21,692 nucleotides of DNA from JBKPCD01 sp046727175. Its GTDB lineage: Bacteria; Acidobacteriota; Vicinamibacteria; Vicinamibacterales; 2-12-FULL-66-21. A model generated the notes under the pieces. It made no database searches. It was not told the origin of the DNA and saw nothing but the letters and a program-made list of their open reading frames with translations. Positions 1 to 6,350 of the stretch are shown one piece after another. The position numbers and the translations under genes are program-made. Within the stretch, counting starts at the first letter, position 1. Each line of letters starts with the position of its first letter. The stretch lies in contig JBKPCD010000277.1 in the NCBI GenBank assembly GCA_046727175.1, positions 1-21,692 on the forward strand, given 5' to 3'.

Positions 1-196
1 CCGCTGTCCGATCTGGAACAGCGATCACAGCTGACCGGCCGTACAGCAGAATGGCCGGCAGCGACCGGCCACGTGAAACAGAATGAATGACTGTTGAGAC
101 TCACGTCGGCGTTGGCGGCCTTCGTCGAACTGCCGCCAAAGAGTCCGAATTTGCGGAAGTCTTGAGACTATTCATGGGACGCTAACGATTCGAAGG
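1..196. other. Left-edge stretch without a recognisable gene
   Basis: I recognise no gene here. A plus-strand frame is open from base 1 to a TGA at 88-90 and could be the last 29 codons of a gene starting outside the window, but its short translation resembles no family I know. Two TGAGAC motifs lie at 95-100 and 163-168. The stretch leads directly into the broken NRAMP gene, so it may be decayed DNA as well. Confidence 0.3.
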
Positions 197-1106
197 ATGC
201 CTAAGACCCGGGTTTGCACAGCTCCGCGGCCAGAGAGGCGCCCGTTCCGACGCTTCTTCTCGAACCTCGGTCCCGGCCTCATTACCGGCGCGGCCGACGA
301 TGATCCGTCGGGCATTTCGACCTATTCAGTGGCAGGAGCACATTTGGCTATCTGCCGCTCTGGACGGCCCTCTTCTCATTCCCCTTGATGACGGCCGTTC
401 AACTCATGTGCGCACGGCTCGGGCTGGTGACGGGAGTGGGCCTCGCCGGTGTGATCCGCAGATGTTACTCGCGATAGGTGCTCTGGGGGCGCCTGCGGCC
501 TCCTCGTGATCGCGAACGTGATCAACATCGCGGCGGATCTGGGAGGTATGGCGGAAGCCACCATGATGGGACCGGCGCCCCGGTCGCGCTGATGGTCCCC
601 GTTTTCGGCGTGGTGATCGTATCGCTGTTGATGTGGTCGTCCTACCGGGCGATCGCCCGCGTATTCAAGTGGCTGACGCTCGTGCTCCTCGCCTACGTCC
701 TCACCGCATTTGTCGCGCGCGTCGATTGGCGGCTCGCCACTTCAGGAGACGGTCATTCCGCACATGGCATGGTCGCGCGCCTCTTCTCCATCCTGGTCGC
801 GATCCCTGACACGACGCTCTCTCCGTACTTGTCTTCTGGCAGGCGGCGCAGGAAGTCGAAGAAGAGCACGCGATCGGCTGCAATCTGGCGCAACGTCGTG
901 GCGCGACGCGCGAGGAACTCAACGCCTGTCGCACGGACGTCACCGCCGGTATGTTCGCCTCGAATGCGATCATGTACTTCATCATCATGACCATGGCGGC
1001 CAGGCTCCATGCACATGGCAAGACGAACATTGCCACCGCGCAAGAGGCCGCCGACGCCTTGCGTCCACTGGCCGGCGCGGGCGCTTACTGGCTATTTACG
1101 CTGGGG
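197..1106 (+). pseudogene. Decayed NRAMP-family divalent metal transporter
   Basis: This is the wreck of a proton-coupled Mn/Fe transporter of the NRAMP (MntH-like) family, an inner-membrane protein. The ATG at 197 follows GAAGG directly. It opens with LGPGLITGAADDDPSG, which carries the DPS/DPG-type TM1 metal-binding motif. Homology then hops between frames. WTALFSFPLMTAVQLMC lies in another frame from about 346 and ends at a TAG at 475-477. VIANVINIAADLGGMAEA resumes from about 494, GAPVALMVPVFGVV from 574, LQETVIPHMAWSRA near 740, SILVAIPDTTLSPYL near 780, and FWQAAQEVEEEHAIGCNL onward from about 833. That is at least six indels and one stop. Family similarity ends at YWLFTLG (about 1104), exactly where transposase homology on the other strand begins, so the C-terminal third or more is missing. 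Too many lesions exist for sequencing error to be likely. Confidence 0.88.
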
Positions 1107-1499
1107 TGGATGCGGGGCTCCCCAGAGTGGATTCGCGTCGCGCATCTGGTGGATCAATGCACGAAGGCGAGATGCCAGCGCCGGCCGACCGACCTGGCGG
1201 GGTCGCGAGTTCCAGCGGCAATAGGCGGCGAAGGCGCATCGATGCCAACGCACGACAGTGGCGGGCGTCATGATCTGCACCGCCTGCCGCCAGTGCGGCC
1301 AGACGCTCGAAAGGAGCATCCAGAGCAACCGGTCGATCGGACGGCGGCGCGGTCGTTTCGGGGTCGTCCGTTGTAGCGCGTCGAGTTCATGCCCGAGGAC
1401 GAGAACTTCCGCCGCGAGTTCGAGTCGAGAGCGGATCGTAGCCCGAAGCGACGCCAGCAGGGCGACGAACAGCGCAGTCATGGTGTCCGAGAACGACAT
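1107..1499 (-). pseudogene. Truncated integrase-type transposase (N-terminal part)
   Basis: Minus-strand reading from an ATG at 1499 gives about 130 uninterrupted residues starting MSFSDTMTALFVALLASLR. This is the N-terminal, DNA-binding part of an integrase-core (rve-type, IS3/IS481-like) transposase. Diagnostic stretches are ALQRTTPKRPRRRPIDRLLW, VWPHWRQAVQIMTPATVVRW and RALIHQMRDANPLWGAP. In intact relatives the last one continues as R-I-H-G-E-L into the DDE catalytic domain. Here the frame slips after WGAP and homology ends at about 1107, where the NRAMP remnant begins on the opposite strand. The entire catalytic core is absent, so this is a dead fragment of an insertion sequence. The same frame stays open upstream to 2288, but only as the antisense of the next gene. 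Confidence 0.8.
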
Positions 1500-1655
1500 C
1501 AGCCTCCGGCCCGCAACCGCAACGGCCACAACGCGTATCACGCACGGAAGGACACGGGGACCGGACCAAGATACCCGTGACCAAGAACACGAAGAGTAGT
1601 CGCCATCGAGCTGAGAGGCGGTTGCGAAGCCGAACCGGGGGAAACTAGTCCGACG

Positions 1656-2411
1656 ATGATCATCGCAACGCTTCTTCTGGCCGCACTTTCCGTCGAGACG
1701 CGGGTATTCCCCGATCCCCTGTGCGAGAACCTCCCCGAGGTGAGGCCTGACGTGAAGACCTGGGTCACCCAGGTCGCCCCGGAACTCGCGCAGGTTAGCG
1801 TCCGGGATCTGCCCGAGAAGACGGCCCTCGACGTGTTCGGTCGCGCAGCGGCGGCCGGCTGGGGAAGCGTCGACGTCCTCACCAACAGCGTGTTCCGAGA
1901 GCCGTGCACCTTCTATTTCTCCCGAGAGGCGCTTCGCGCCGTGGACGCGGCCTTCGTGCTGGACCTCGTGACCGTCATCCAGGGACAGGACAAGAAGGGG
2001 CAGGATTTCGAAATGACCGCGCTCCTCGCCGGCCGCGGCAAGCTCGTCGTCTTCTACGACCGCGACGGGATCGTCTACAGGAACGAGGGGCTGGGCCGCG
2101 ACTTCACGCTCTCCTCCCGGGTCGAATTCGAAACGCCGGCCGCCGGTGTGCTCGAAAATGTCCAGGGGCTCTGCGCCAAGGTCCTGCTGCTTGGTTGCGT
2201 GCGCGTCCGCTCCCTCGTGAAGGTCGGCGAAACGCTTAAGGTAAAGGCCGGGACGTTCACCTCTGAGAGGCGCTTGAGGCCGATCCATGCTCGGGAGGCG
2301 CGTCAGCTACGAATCTACCTGGTGAGCGAAAATCGACGCCCTCGCACAAAATGGGTCCATGGCGACCAGCGCGTCTGCGCTGTCACCGTGTCTCAGTTGT
2401 GTCTCAGTTGA
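1656..2411 (+). CDS. Putative secreted protein of unknown function
   Basis: The family is not recognised. The 251-residue product starts MIIATLLLAALS, a short hydrophobic N-terminus compatible with a signal peptide, although few basic residues precede it. The body has strong high-GC third-position codon usage and protein-like alternation, for example GKLVVFYDRDGIVYRNEG and FETPAAGVLENVQGLC, suggesting a beta-rich periplasmic or secreted domain. Four cysteines lie in the main body (C24, C87, C173, C181) and two more near the C-terminus. A purine run (GGGGGAAA) about 14 bases before the ATG is a weak ribosome site. The last 40 or so residues are basic and low quality, and the frame ends in a tandem copy of an 11-base repeat (2389-2410), so the natural C-terminus may have been replaced. 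It stands alone between the transposase remnant and tRNA-Gln. Confidence 0.55.
   Translation: MIIATLLLAALSVETRVFPDPLCENLPEVRPDVKTWVTQVAPELAQVSVRDLPEKTALDVFGRAAAAGWGSVDVLTNSVFREPCTFYFSREALRAVDAAFVLDLVTVIQGQDKKGQDFEMTALLAGRGKLVVFYDRDGIVYRNEGLGRDFTLSSRVEFETPAAGVLENVQGLCAKVLLLGCVRVRSLVKVGETLKVKAGTFTSERRLRPIHAREARQLRIYLVSENRRPRTKWVHGDQRVCAVTVSQLCLS
2389..2410. repeat. Tandem 11-base repeat (TGTCTCAGTTG x2)
   Basis: Two perfect adjacent copies of TGTCTCAGTTG occupy 2389-2399 and 2400-2410, overlapping the last codons of the upstream ORF. The GTCTCA core is the inverted counterpart of the TGAGAC motifs at 95-100 and 163-168. Together they could be degenerate termini of the dead insertion sequence between them, or coincidence. 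Confidence 0.5.
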
Positions 2412-2482
2412 CCCGCGGACCGCGATGAGCGATGCTGCGGCCGTTCGCGTAAGTGCTTGATTGGATGACTGTTGAGGATTGG

Positions 2483-2553
2483 CTGGGAGGCAGGGATTCG
2501 AACCCCGATAACGTGGTCCAGAGCCACGTGTCCTACCGTTGAACGACCTCCCA
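2483..2553 (-). tRNA. tRNA-Gln (anticodon CUG)
   Basis: Reading the minus strand from 2553, the acceptor stem TGGGAGG pairs with CCTCCCA at 2484-2490. The anticodon stem ACGTGG/CCACGT encloses the loop CTCTGGA, giving anticodon CUG (glutamine). The T arm carries the canonical TTCGAAT. The discriminator base is G (2483), and no CCA is encoded. Length is 71 bases, normal for tRNA-Gln. It sits alone, 51 bases beyond the start of nothing recognisable and downstream (on the minus strand) of the receiver gene's stop. tRNA genes are common integration sites, and the decayed DNA begins just past its 3' end, but I see no duplicated tRNA tail. Confidence 0.93.
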
Positions 2554-2604
2554 GCAGGCGCGGAGAAACCTCGATTATATCGACCGCCGAGCGACCGACG
2601 CAAC

Positions 2605-3018
2605 TTACTCCAGCGCCGTCCGCACCGCCTTCACGATCTGATCGAGATCGTAGGGCTTCCCGATCACCTCGATCGCCCCGGTAGGCCCGACGAGCTCGTC
2701 GAGCGCACGCTTGTTCGTCGTCGTCACGATGACTCGCCGGCCGCGCATGGCGAAGGTCGTCATCAGCAACTGCAGGAAGCGCCAGTTCCGATCGTAGGGA
2801 ATGCTGATGTCGTAGATGAAGACCCTCGGCTGGTGACGTTCGACGAATGCGAGAAAGTCCGTTTCACCGTCCCGAATCTCTTGAATGTGCGCGGTCACGA
2901 CGTTCGTGAATCCGGAGTGATACAGACATTCCCGCACCATCTCCACCGTGTCGTCGCTGCTGTTCACGATAGCGATGACCTCGCTTCGCTCCATTTGCGC
3001 CTCGGCCATGTTCGACAC
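2605..3018 (-). CDS. Single-domain response-regulator receiver protein
   Basis: The product is 137 residues with a CheY-like receiver fold and no output domain. Visible features are a hydrophobic beta-1 (EVIAIVN) followed by acidic D22-D23, the phospho-acceptor D70 in VFIYDISIP, a Thr at the end of beta-4 (VIVTTT, about T99), and the conserved lysine K121 in VIGKPYD. It is therefore expected to be phosphorylated by a histidine kinase encoded elsewhere and to act by protein contact, in the cytoplasm. The start was chosen as GTG at 3018 because AGGAGG lies 10 bases upstream. In-frame ATGs at 3009 and 2994 are alternatives, and a longer frame to 3099 has no support. No kinase gene adjoins it. 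Confidence 0.85.
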   Translation of the reverse strand: MSNMAEAQMERSEVIAIVNSSDDTVEMVRECLYHSGFTNVVTAHIQEIRDGETDFLAFVERHQPRVFIYDISIPYDRNWRFLQLLMTTFAMRGRRVIVTTTNKRALDELVGPTGAIEVIGKPYDLDQIVKAVRTALE

Positions 3019-3028
3019 TTCGCGCGTA

Positions 3029-3034
3029 CCTCCT
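3029..3034 (-). promoter_or_regulatory. Ribosome binding site of the receiver gene
   Basis: AGGAGG on the minus strand, 10 bases before GTG 3018 and 19 before ATG 3009. The spacing favours the GTG start. Confidence 0.6.
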
Positions 3035-3183
3035 GGCTCGAATTCCGACGAGGCTGCCGATCTCATCGGGAAGAGAAAGAGCAAACGTCGAGCCGACACG
3101 TTCGACCTCGGCCGCGGGCGCTAAGCTCTCTTCCTGGGACTGAATTCGCGTGGACTGCCACTCAGCCGAAAGCCTGTCGGCGC

Positions 3184-3197
3184 CCTCGCGCGCGAGG
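3184..3197. repeat. 14-base perfect palindrome CCTCGCGCGCGAGG
   Basis: This perfect palindrome lies in the 264-base gap between the receiver start (3018) and the glycosylase stop (3283). It could be an operator-like site or a simple GC palindrome. Nothing else is recognisable in that gap. Confidence 0.35.
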
Positions 3198-3282
3198 ACG
3201 CGGTTGGGTCGCGACGCGGCAGTTGAATTGTTCGCGCCAACAGAAACCGGGGTGATTCAATCTGTCGGCGAGGACCTGCAAA

Positions 3283-3993
3283 CTACGGCTGGTTGTCGAG
3301 GCTCCGCCACAAATACCAGCACGCGACGGAGCGGTACGGCTTCCACGCCTCGCCGATCTTGCGAATGCGATCGGGGCTGGGCGTCTTCCGAAGCCCGTAG
3401 GCCTTTCGAATCGCATTCACGATCCCGAGATCTCCGACAGGCAGCACGTCGGGGCGATGCAGCCTGAACATCAGGAACATTTCGGCCGACCATCGCCCGA
3501 GTCCCTTGACCTGCGTGAGCGCCGTGATGACATCTTCATCCGGCAGGTGATCGAGCGCGTCGAGATCGAGCGAGCCACCGACCACGCGCTGACAGAGGTC
3601 GCGCAGGTAACCAGCCTTCTGACGACTGATGCCGACTTCGCGCAATTGCTCGTCACTCAGCGCCGAAACGACTGCCAGATCCGGTCTCCCGTCCGGCATG
3701 AGGGTCATCAGCCGTCCGTAGATCGTCGCCGCAGCTTTCGTCGACAGCTGCTGAAACACGATCGCGCGCACGAGTGCTGTGACGTGATCCATGCGCTGTG
3801 CAGCAGCCAGTCCGCACGGACCGTTTCGCTTGATGACCGCCGCGAGAACGGGATCGCGGCGCAGAAGGAGCCGTCTGGCGCGCGCGTAATCGATGTTCGG
3901 CACCCGACCGTTGATCTCAGACTGATTCTGAGTCGATCGTTCGCCAGCAGATTTTCGTCGGAAGCGAGAACCCGTGGAGGACTGAAGCGTCAC
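3283..3993 (-). CDS. DNA-3-methyladenine glycosylase II (AlkA-type, HhH-GPD)
   Basis: This base-excision-repair glycosylase removes alkylated purines from DNA. The 236-residue product carries the helix-hairpin-helix of the HhH-GPD superfamily, LTQVKGLGRWSAEMF (about residues 160-173). The catalytic aspartate follows, D188 in LPVGDLGI. The conserved tail WKPYRSVACWYLWR is also typical. It lacks the N-terminal AlkA_N domain of the E. coli enzyme, so it belongs to the short AlkA form common in many bacteria. The start is uncertain. The longest frame begins at GTG 3993 without a clear ribosome site, and the first 30 residues are polar and unconserved, so GTG 3903 (VPNIDYARAR) is an alternative. 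Same strand as its neighbours, but with large gaps, so probably transcribed alone. Confidence 0.9.
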   Translation of the reverse strand: MTLQSSTGSRFRRKSAGERSTQNQSEINGRVPNIDYARARRLLLRRDPVLAAVIKRNGPCGLAAAQRMDHVTALVRAIVFQQLSTKAAATIYGRLMTLMPDGRPDLAVVSALSDEQLREVGISRQKAGYLRDLCQRVVGGSLDLDALDHLPDEDVITALTQVKGLGRWSAEMFLMFRLHRPDVLPVGDLGIVNAIRKAYGLRKTPSPDRIRKIGEAWKPYRSVACWYLWRSLDNQP

Positions 3994-4066
3994 GACTCAT
4001 GATGATATCGCGACGGTGCTCGCTCCCGCTCTGAATGAGGGCACCGGGCCCACGCGCCTTCGGAGG

Positions 4067-4094
4067 GGCCCCGCGACCGTGGAGTCGCGGGGCC
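4067..4094 (-). terminator. Strong GC hairpin after the KGG-protein gene
   Basis: Perfect 11-base arms (GGCCCCGCGAC at 4067-4077 and its complement at 4084-4094) enclose a 6-base loop. It starts 46 bases beyond the stop of the minus-strand KGG gene. There is no T-run on either side, so it may be a GC-only terminator or a transcript-stabilising hairpin. Confidence 0.55.
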
Positions 4095-4140
4095 GGGCGC
4101 GTGAGCCTCTTCGCGCGCGCAAGCGCCGAAAGCCGCAAGG

Positions 4141-4410
4141 CTATTCGACGTCGCGGTCCGTGCGATCCGACTCATCCGATGTGGACATTTCCGACGCCCC
4201 AGGCGAAGGCACTTGGTCCCCTTCGGGACCACTCTGCTCGCGACGACGCCTGTGACTTGCGATGCCGCCCTTGCGCCCTGCGTCGCGCGCTTCCTCGCTC
4301 GTCCACTCGTGAGCCGTGCCCTTCTGATGTGCGGCCTTGCCGCCCTTGCTCGCAATCTCTCGCTGTTTCGCCCGATCCATCGACGCAAATCCGCGATCTT
4401 CCTTTGCCAC
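4141..4410 (-). CDS. KGG-repeat (YciG-like) stress protein
   Basis: This is a small, very hydrophilic cytoplasmic protein of 89 residues with two KGG (stress-induced, con-10/YciG-type) motifs: IASKGGKAAH and AGRKGGIASH, about 25 residues apart. The N-terminus MAKEDRGFASMDRAKQREIA matches the usual opening of the family. The biochemical role is not established; relatives are induced by stress or starvation. The start is GTG 4410, with GGGAGGG four bases upstream. The longer frame (to 4515 and beyond) has no family similarity. The tail after residue 55 is acidic and Ser-rich (SEMSTSDESDRTDRD) and probably disordered. Confidence 0.85.
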   Translation of the reverse strand: MAKEDRGFASMDRAKQREIASKGGKAAHQKGTAHEWTSEEARDAGRKGGIASHRRRREQSGPEGDQVPSPGASEMSTSDESDRTDRDVE

Positions 4411-4711
4411 ATGTCCCTCCCGCGTGCGAAGGCTCGTTCGGTCTGTTCCCCGGAGTGCGGTGCCGCACACCGGTCGAGCCAACGACTGCAACGGCGGTGC
4501 CACGCTGGGATGCATTCCCGGCGGCGAACCTGTTGACTCGCCTTCAAATAGCCTCGTGCAGAACTGCGGAACGACATTACCGATGGCCGGTAGTTTCCGC
4601 GCCTCTTCCGCCGCGAACTGGCCGTCAAGCTCAGCAGCAGACAGCGGAGATGCCCCTACTAGGAAAAGGAGTACTCACGGAGACGCGCTGTCGATGTGTC
4701 GAAAAAGGCGA
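4411..4711. other. 301-base gap between gltX and the KGG gene
   Basis: No gene is recognised. The KGG reading frame stays open upstream through much of this gap and reads FAAEEARKLPAIGNVVPQF near its left part, which looks faintly protein-like but matches no family I know. It may be leader DNA carrying the KGG promoter, or a remnant. A minus-strand T-run (CGCCTTTTT, 4703-4711) directly after the gltX stop has no obvious stem before it. Confidence 0.35.
4415..4421 (-). promoter_or_regulatory. Ribosome binding site deciding the KGG start
   Basis: GGGAGGG on the minus strand, four bases before GTG 4410. It supports the short 89-residue form. Confidence 0.6.
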
Positions 4712-6166
4712 TCAGGGGGGAAGAAGTTCCATAGCAGCTCGGAGCCGGGCGGACGTCCGCTCCCGGCCCAGCAGTTCGAGTACGTCGAAGAGGCCCGGGC
4801 TGACAGCTCGCCCCGTGACAGCTACACGCGTCGCATGTATGAGGGCCGCAGCCTTCACACTTCGTTCTTCTGCAATGCCGCGCAGCACCGACTCGAGGTC
4901 AGCCTTATCGAAGGGGTCCACAGAAGAAAACGCACGATCAAGGGCTTCCATGTGCGCCCGCATCCCGGGGAGGCGAAGGTACCTATCAACGGCCGATCGG
5001 TCGTAATCAACGACCTCGACGAAGAACGGCCGGCCCTCGTCAACGAACTGACCAAGCTTCTTCACGCGCGGTTTCAACAGATCGATGACGCGGTGCAGCC
5101 ATTGACGCTGCCTGTCGAGGAATTCGTCGCGCCAGAAGCCGCTCTCCCGGAGGATCGGCGCGAGGCGCTCGACGATCTGCTCCGCAGGCAGACGCGCGAT
5201 GTGCTGCTGATTGAACCAATCGAGCTTCTCGGAGTTGAACACGGCGTTGCCGCCGCTGATGCCGTCGAGCGTGAACTGCGCGATGAGCTGATCGCGCGTG
5301 AAGAGCTCCTGATCGTTTCCAGGCGACCAACCGAGCATCGCGAGGAAGTTCACCATCGCCTCGGGAAGATAGCCGAGACGCTGGTACTCCATCACTGACG
5401 TGGCGCCGTGGCGCTTGCTCAAGCGCTTCTTGTCGGGGCCGAGGATGAGCGGGACGTGGGCGAAGCTCGGCGTCTGCCGTCCCAATGCGCCGTAGAGAAG
5501 GACCTGCTTGGGCGTATTTGAAATATGGTCGTCGCCGCGGACCACGTGCGTGATCTCCATCTCAACGTCGTCGACGACCACCGACAGATGATAGGTGGGC
5601 TGGCGATCCGACCGGAGAACAACGAAATCTTCGATGTTGGCGTTGTCGAACACAATCGAACCGCGAACGAGATCGTGGAACGTCGTCTGCCCTTCAGGCA
5701 CCTTGAAGCGGATCGCGCGCGGCGAACCTTCGGCCTCGAGCCTTGCGACATCGCTGCGAGACAGCGCGAGGCACGTGCGATCGTAGATCCAGCCTCCGCC
5801 CGCGGCCTCGGCAGCTTCTCGTTTCTGGTGAATCAGCTCGGAAGAGCAATAGCAGTAGTACGCGCGACCTTCCTGAACGAGGCGGTCAGCAATCGCGCGA
5901 TGCCGATCGAGCCGTTGCGACTGAAAATACGGCTCGCGCGGTCCCCCGATGTCGGGCCCTTCGTCCCAATCCAGGCCAAGCCAACGGAGTCCGTCGAGTA
6001 TGCCCGTCACCATGTCCCAAGACGAACGCTCGGCGTCCGTATCTTCGATCCGCAAGACGAACGTGCCCCCGTGTCGTCGCGCGTAGAGCCAGTTGAAGAG
6101 CGCCGTGCGCGCACCGCCGACGTGCAAGTAGCCTGTTGGAGACGGAGCGAATCGGACGCGAACCAT
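4712..6166 (-). CDS. gltX: Glutamyl-tRNA synthetase
   Basis: This class I aminoacyl-tRNA synthetase charges tRNA-Glu with glutamate in the cytoplasm, and in many bacteria without GlnRS also tRNA-Gln. The 484-residue product is of normal length. The HIGH-type motif is SPTGYLHVGGAR (H15), with FVLRIEDTDAERS just after. The KMSKS-type motif is DKKRLSKRHG (residues 245-254). The anticodon-binding half follows to VLELLGRERTSARL. A zinc-knuckle-like C105-x-C107-x24-C132 is present, but the usual fourth ligand two residues on is Ala134. The start is ATG 6166; a GTG lies directly before it, and no good ribosome site is visible. It is the only clear housekeeping gene of the window and is followed by a 184-base gap holding an inverted repeat. 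Confidence 0.97.
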   Translation of the reverse strand: MVRVRFAPSPTGYLHVGGARTALFNWLYARRHGGTFVLRIEDTDAERSSWDMVTGILDGLRWLGLDWDEGPDIGGPREPYFQSQRLDRHRAIADRLVQEGRAYYCYCSSELIHQKREAAEAAGGGWIYDRTCLALSRSDVARLEAEGSPRAIRFKVPEGQTTFHDLVRGSIVFDNANIEDFVVLRSDRQPTYHLSVVVDDVEMEITHVVRGDDHISNTPKQVLLYGALGRQTPSFAHVPLILGPDKKRLSKRHGATSVMEYQRLGYLPEAMVNFLAMLGWSPGNDQELFTRDQLIAQFTLDGISGGNAVFNSEKLDWFNQQHIARLPAEQIVERLAPILRESGFWRDEFLDRQRQWLHRVIDLLKPRVKKLGQFVDEGRPFFVEVVDYDRSAVDRYLRLPGMRAHMEALDRAFSSVDPFDKADLESVLRGIAEERSVKAAALIHATRVAVTGRAVSPGLFDVLELLGRERTSARLRAAMELLPP

Positions 6167-6187
6167 CACTTGATACTAATCGCGATC

Positions 6188-6270
6188 CGGTAGCTCGGTG
6201 GCTCGGTCGCTCGGTGGCTCGGAAGCCTGCTGCCTTACTGTCGGATTGCCGAGCAACCGAACTACCGAGC
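6188..6270. repeat. Intergenic inverted repeat built of GCTCGGT units
   Basis: The left arm is a run of near-tandem GCTCGGT/GGCTCGG units (6188-6222); the right arm (6249-6270) is its inverted copy. Arms 6201-6222 and 6249-6270 match at 19 of 22 positions across a 26-base loop. The alternative pairing of 6188-6206 with 6249-6267 matches at 17 of 19. It lies between the stop of the phospholipase D gene and the start of gltX, both minus strand, so it may be a terminator or attenuator, or one copy of a dispersed repeat family. Confidence 0.65.
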
Positions 6271-6350
6271 GAACGAACTCCCGGTTTCGTGATGGGTCAA
6301 TCTCGATGCTCCTCCAGAACACCAGCAACGCATCCGACACGAATGCCGAC

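Noticed and set aside
1500..2288. The long minus-strand frame extending the transposase to 398 residues
   Set aside because: It is antisense to the coding-like ORF at 1656-2411; transposase similarity begins only at the ATG at 1499.
86..2476. A shared 12-mer (ATGACTGTTGAG) near 87 and near 2465 as attachment-site direct repeats of an island
   Set aside because: A 12-base match is expected by chance several times in 21 kb, and neither copy overlaps the tRNA-Gln 3' end.
3917..4628. Minus-strand frames of 73 and 212 residues around the KGG gene
   Set aside because: They are arginine-rich shadow frames without domain similarity; the KGG frame has a ribosome site and family motifs.
6188..6222. 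The GCTCGGT tandem units as a CRISPR array
   Set aside because: Units are about 7-8 bases with no spacers, and no cas genes are present.
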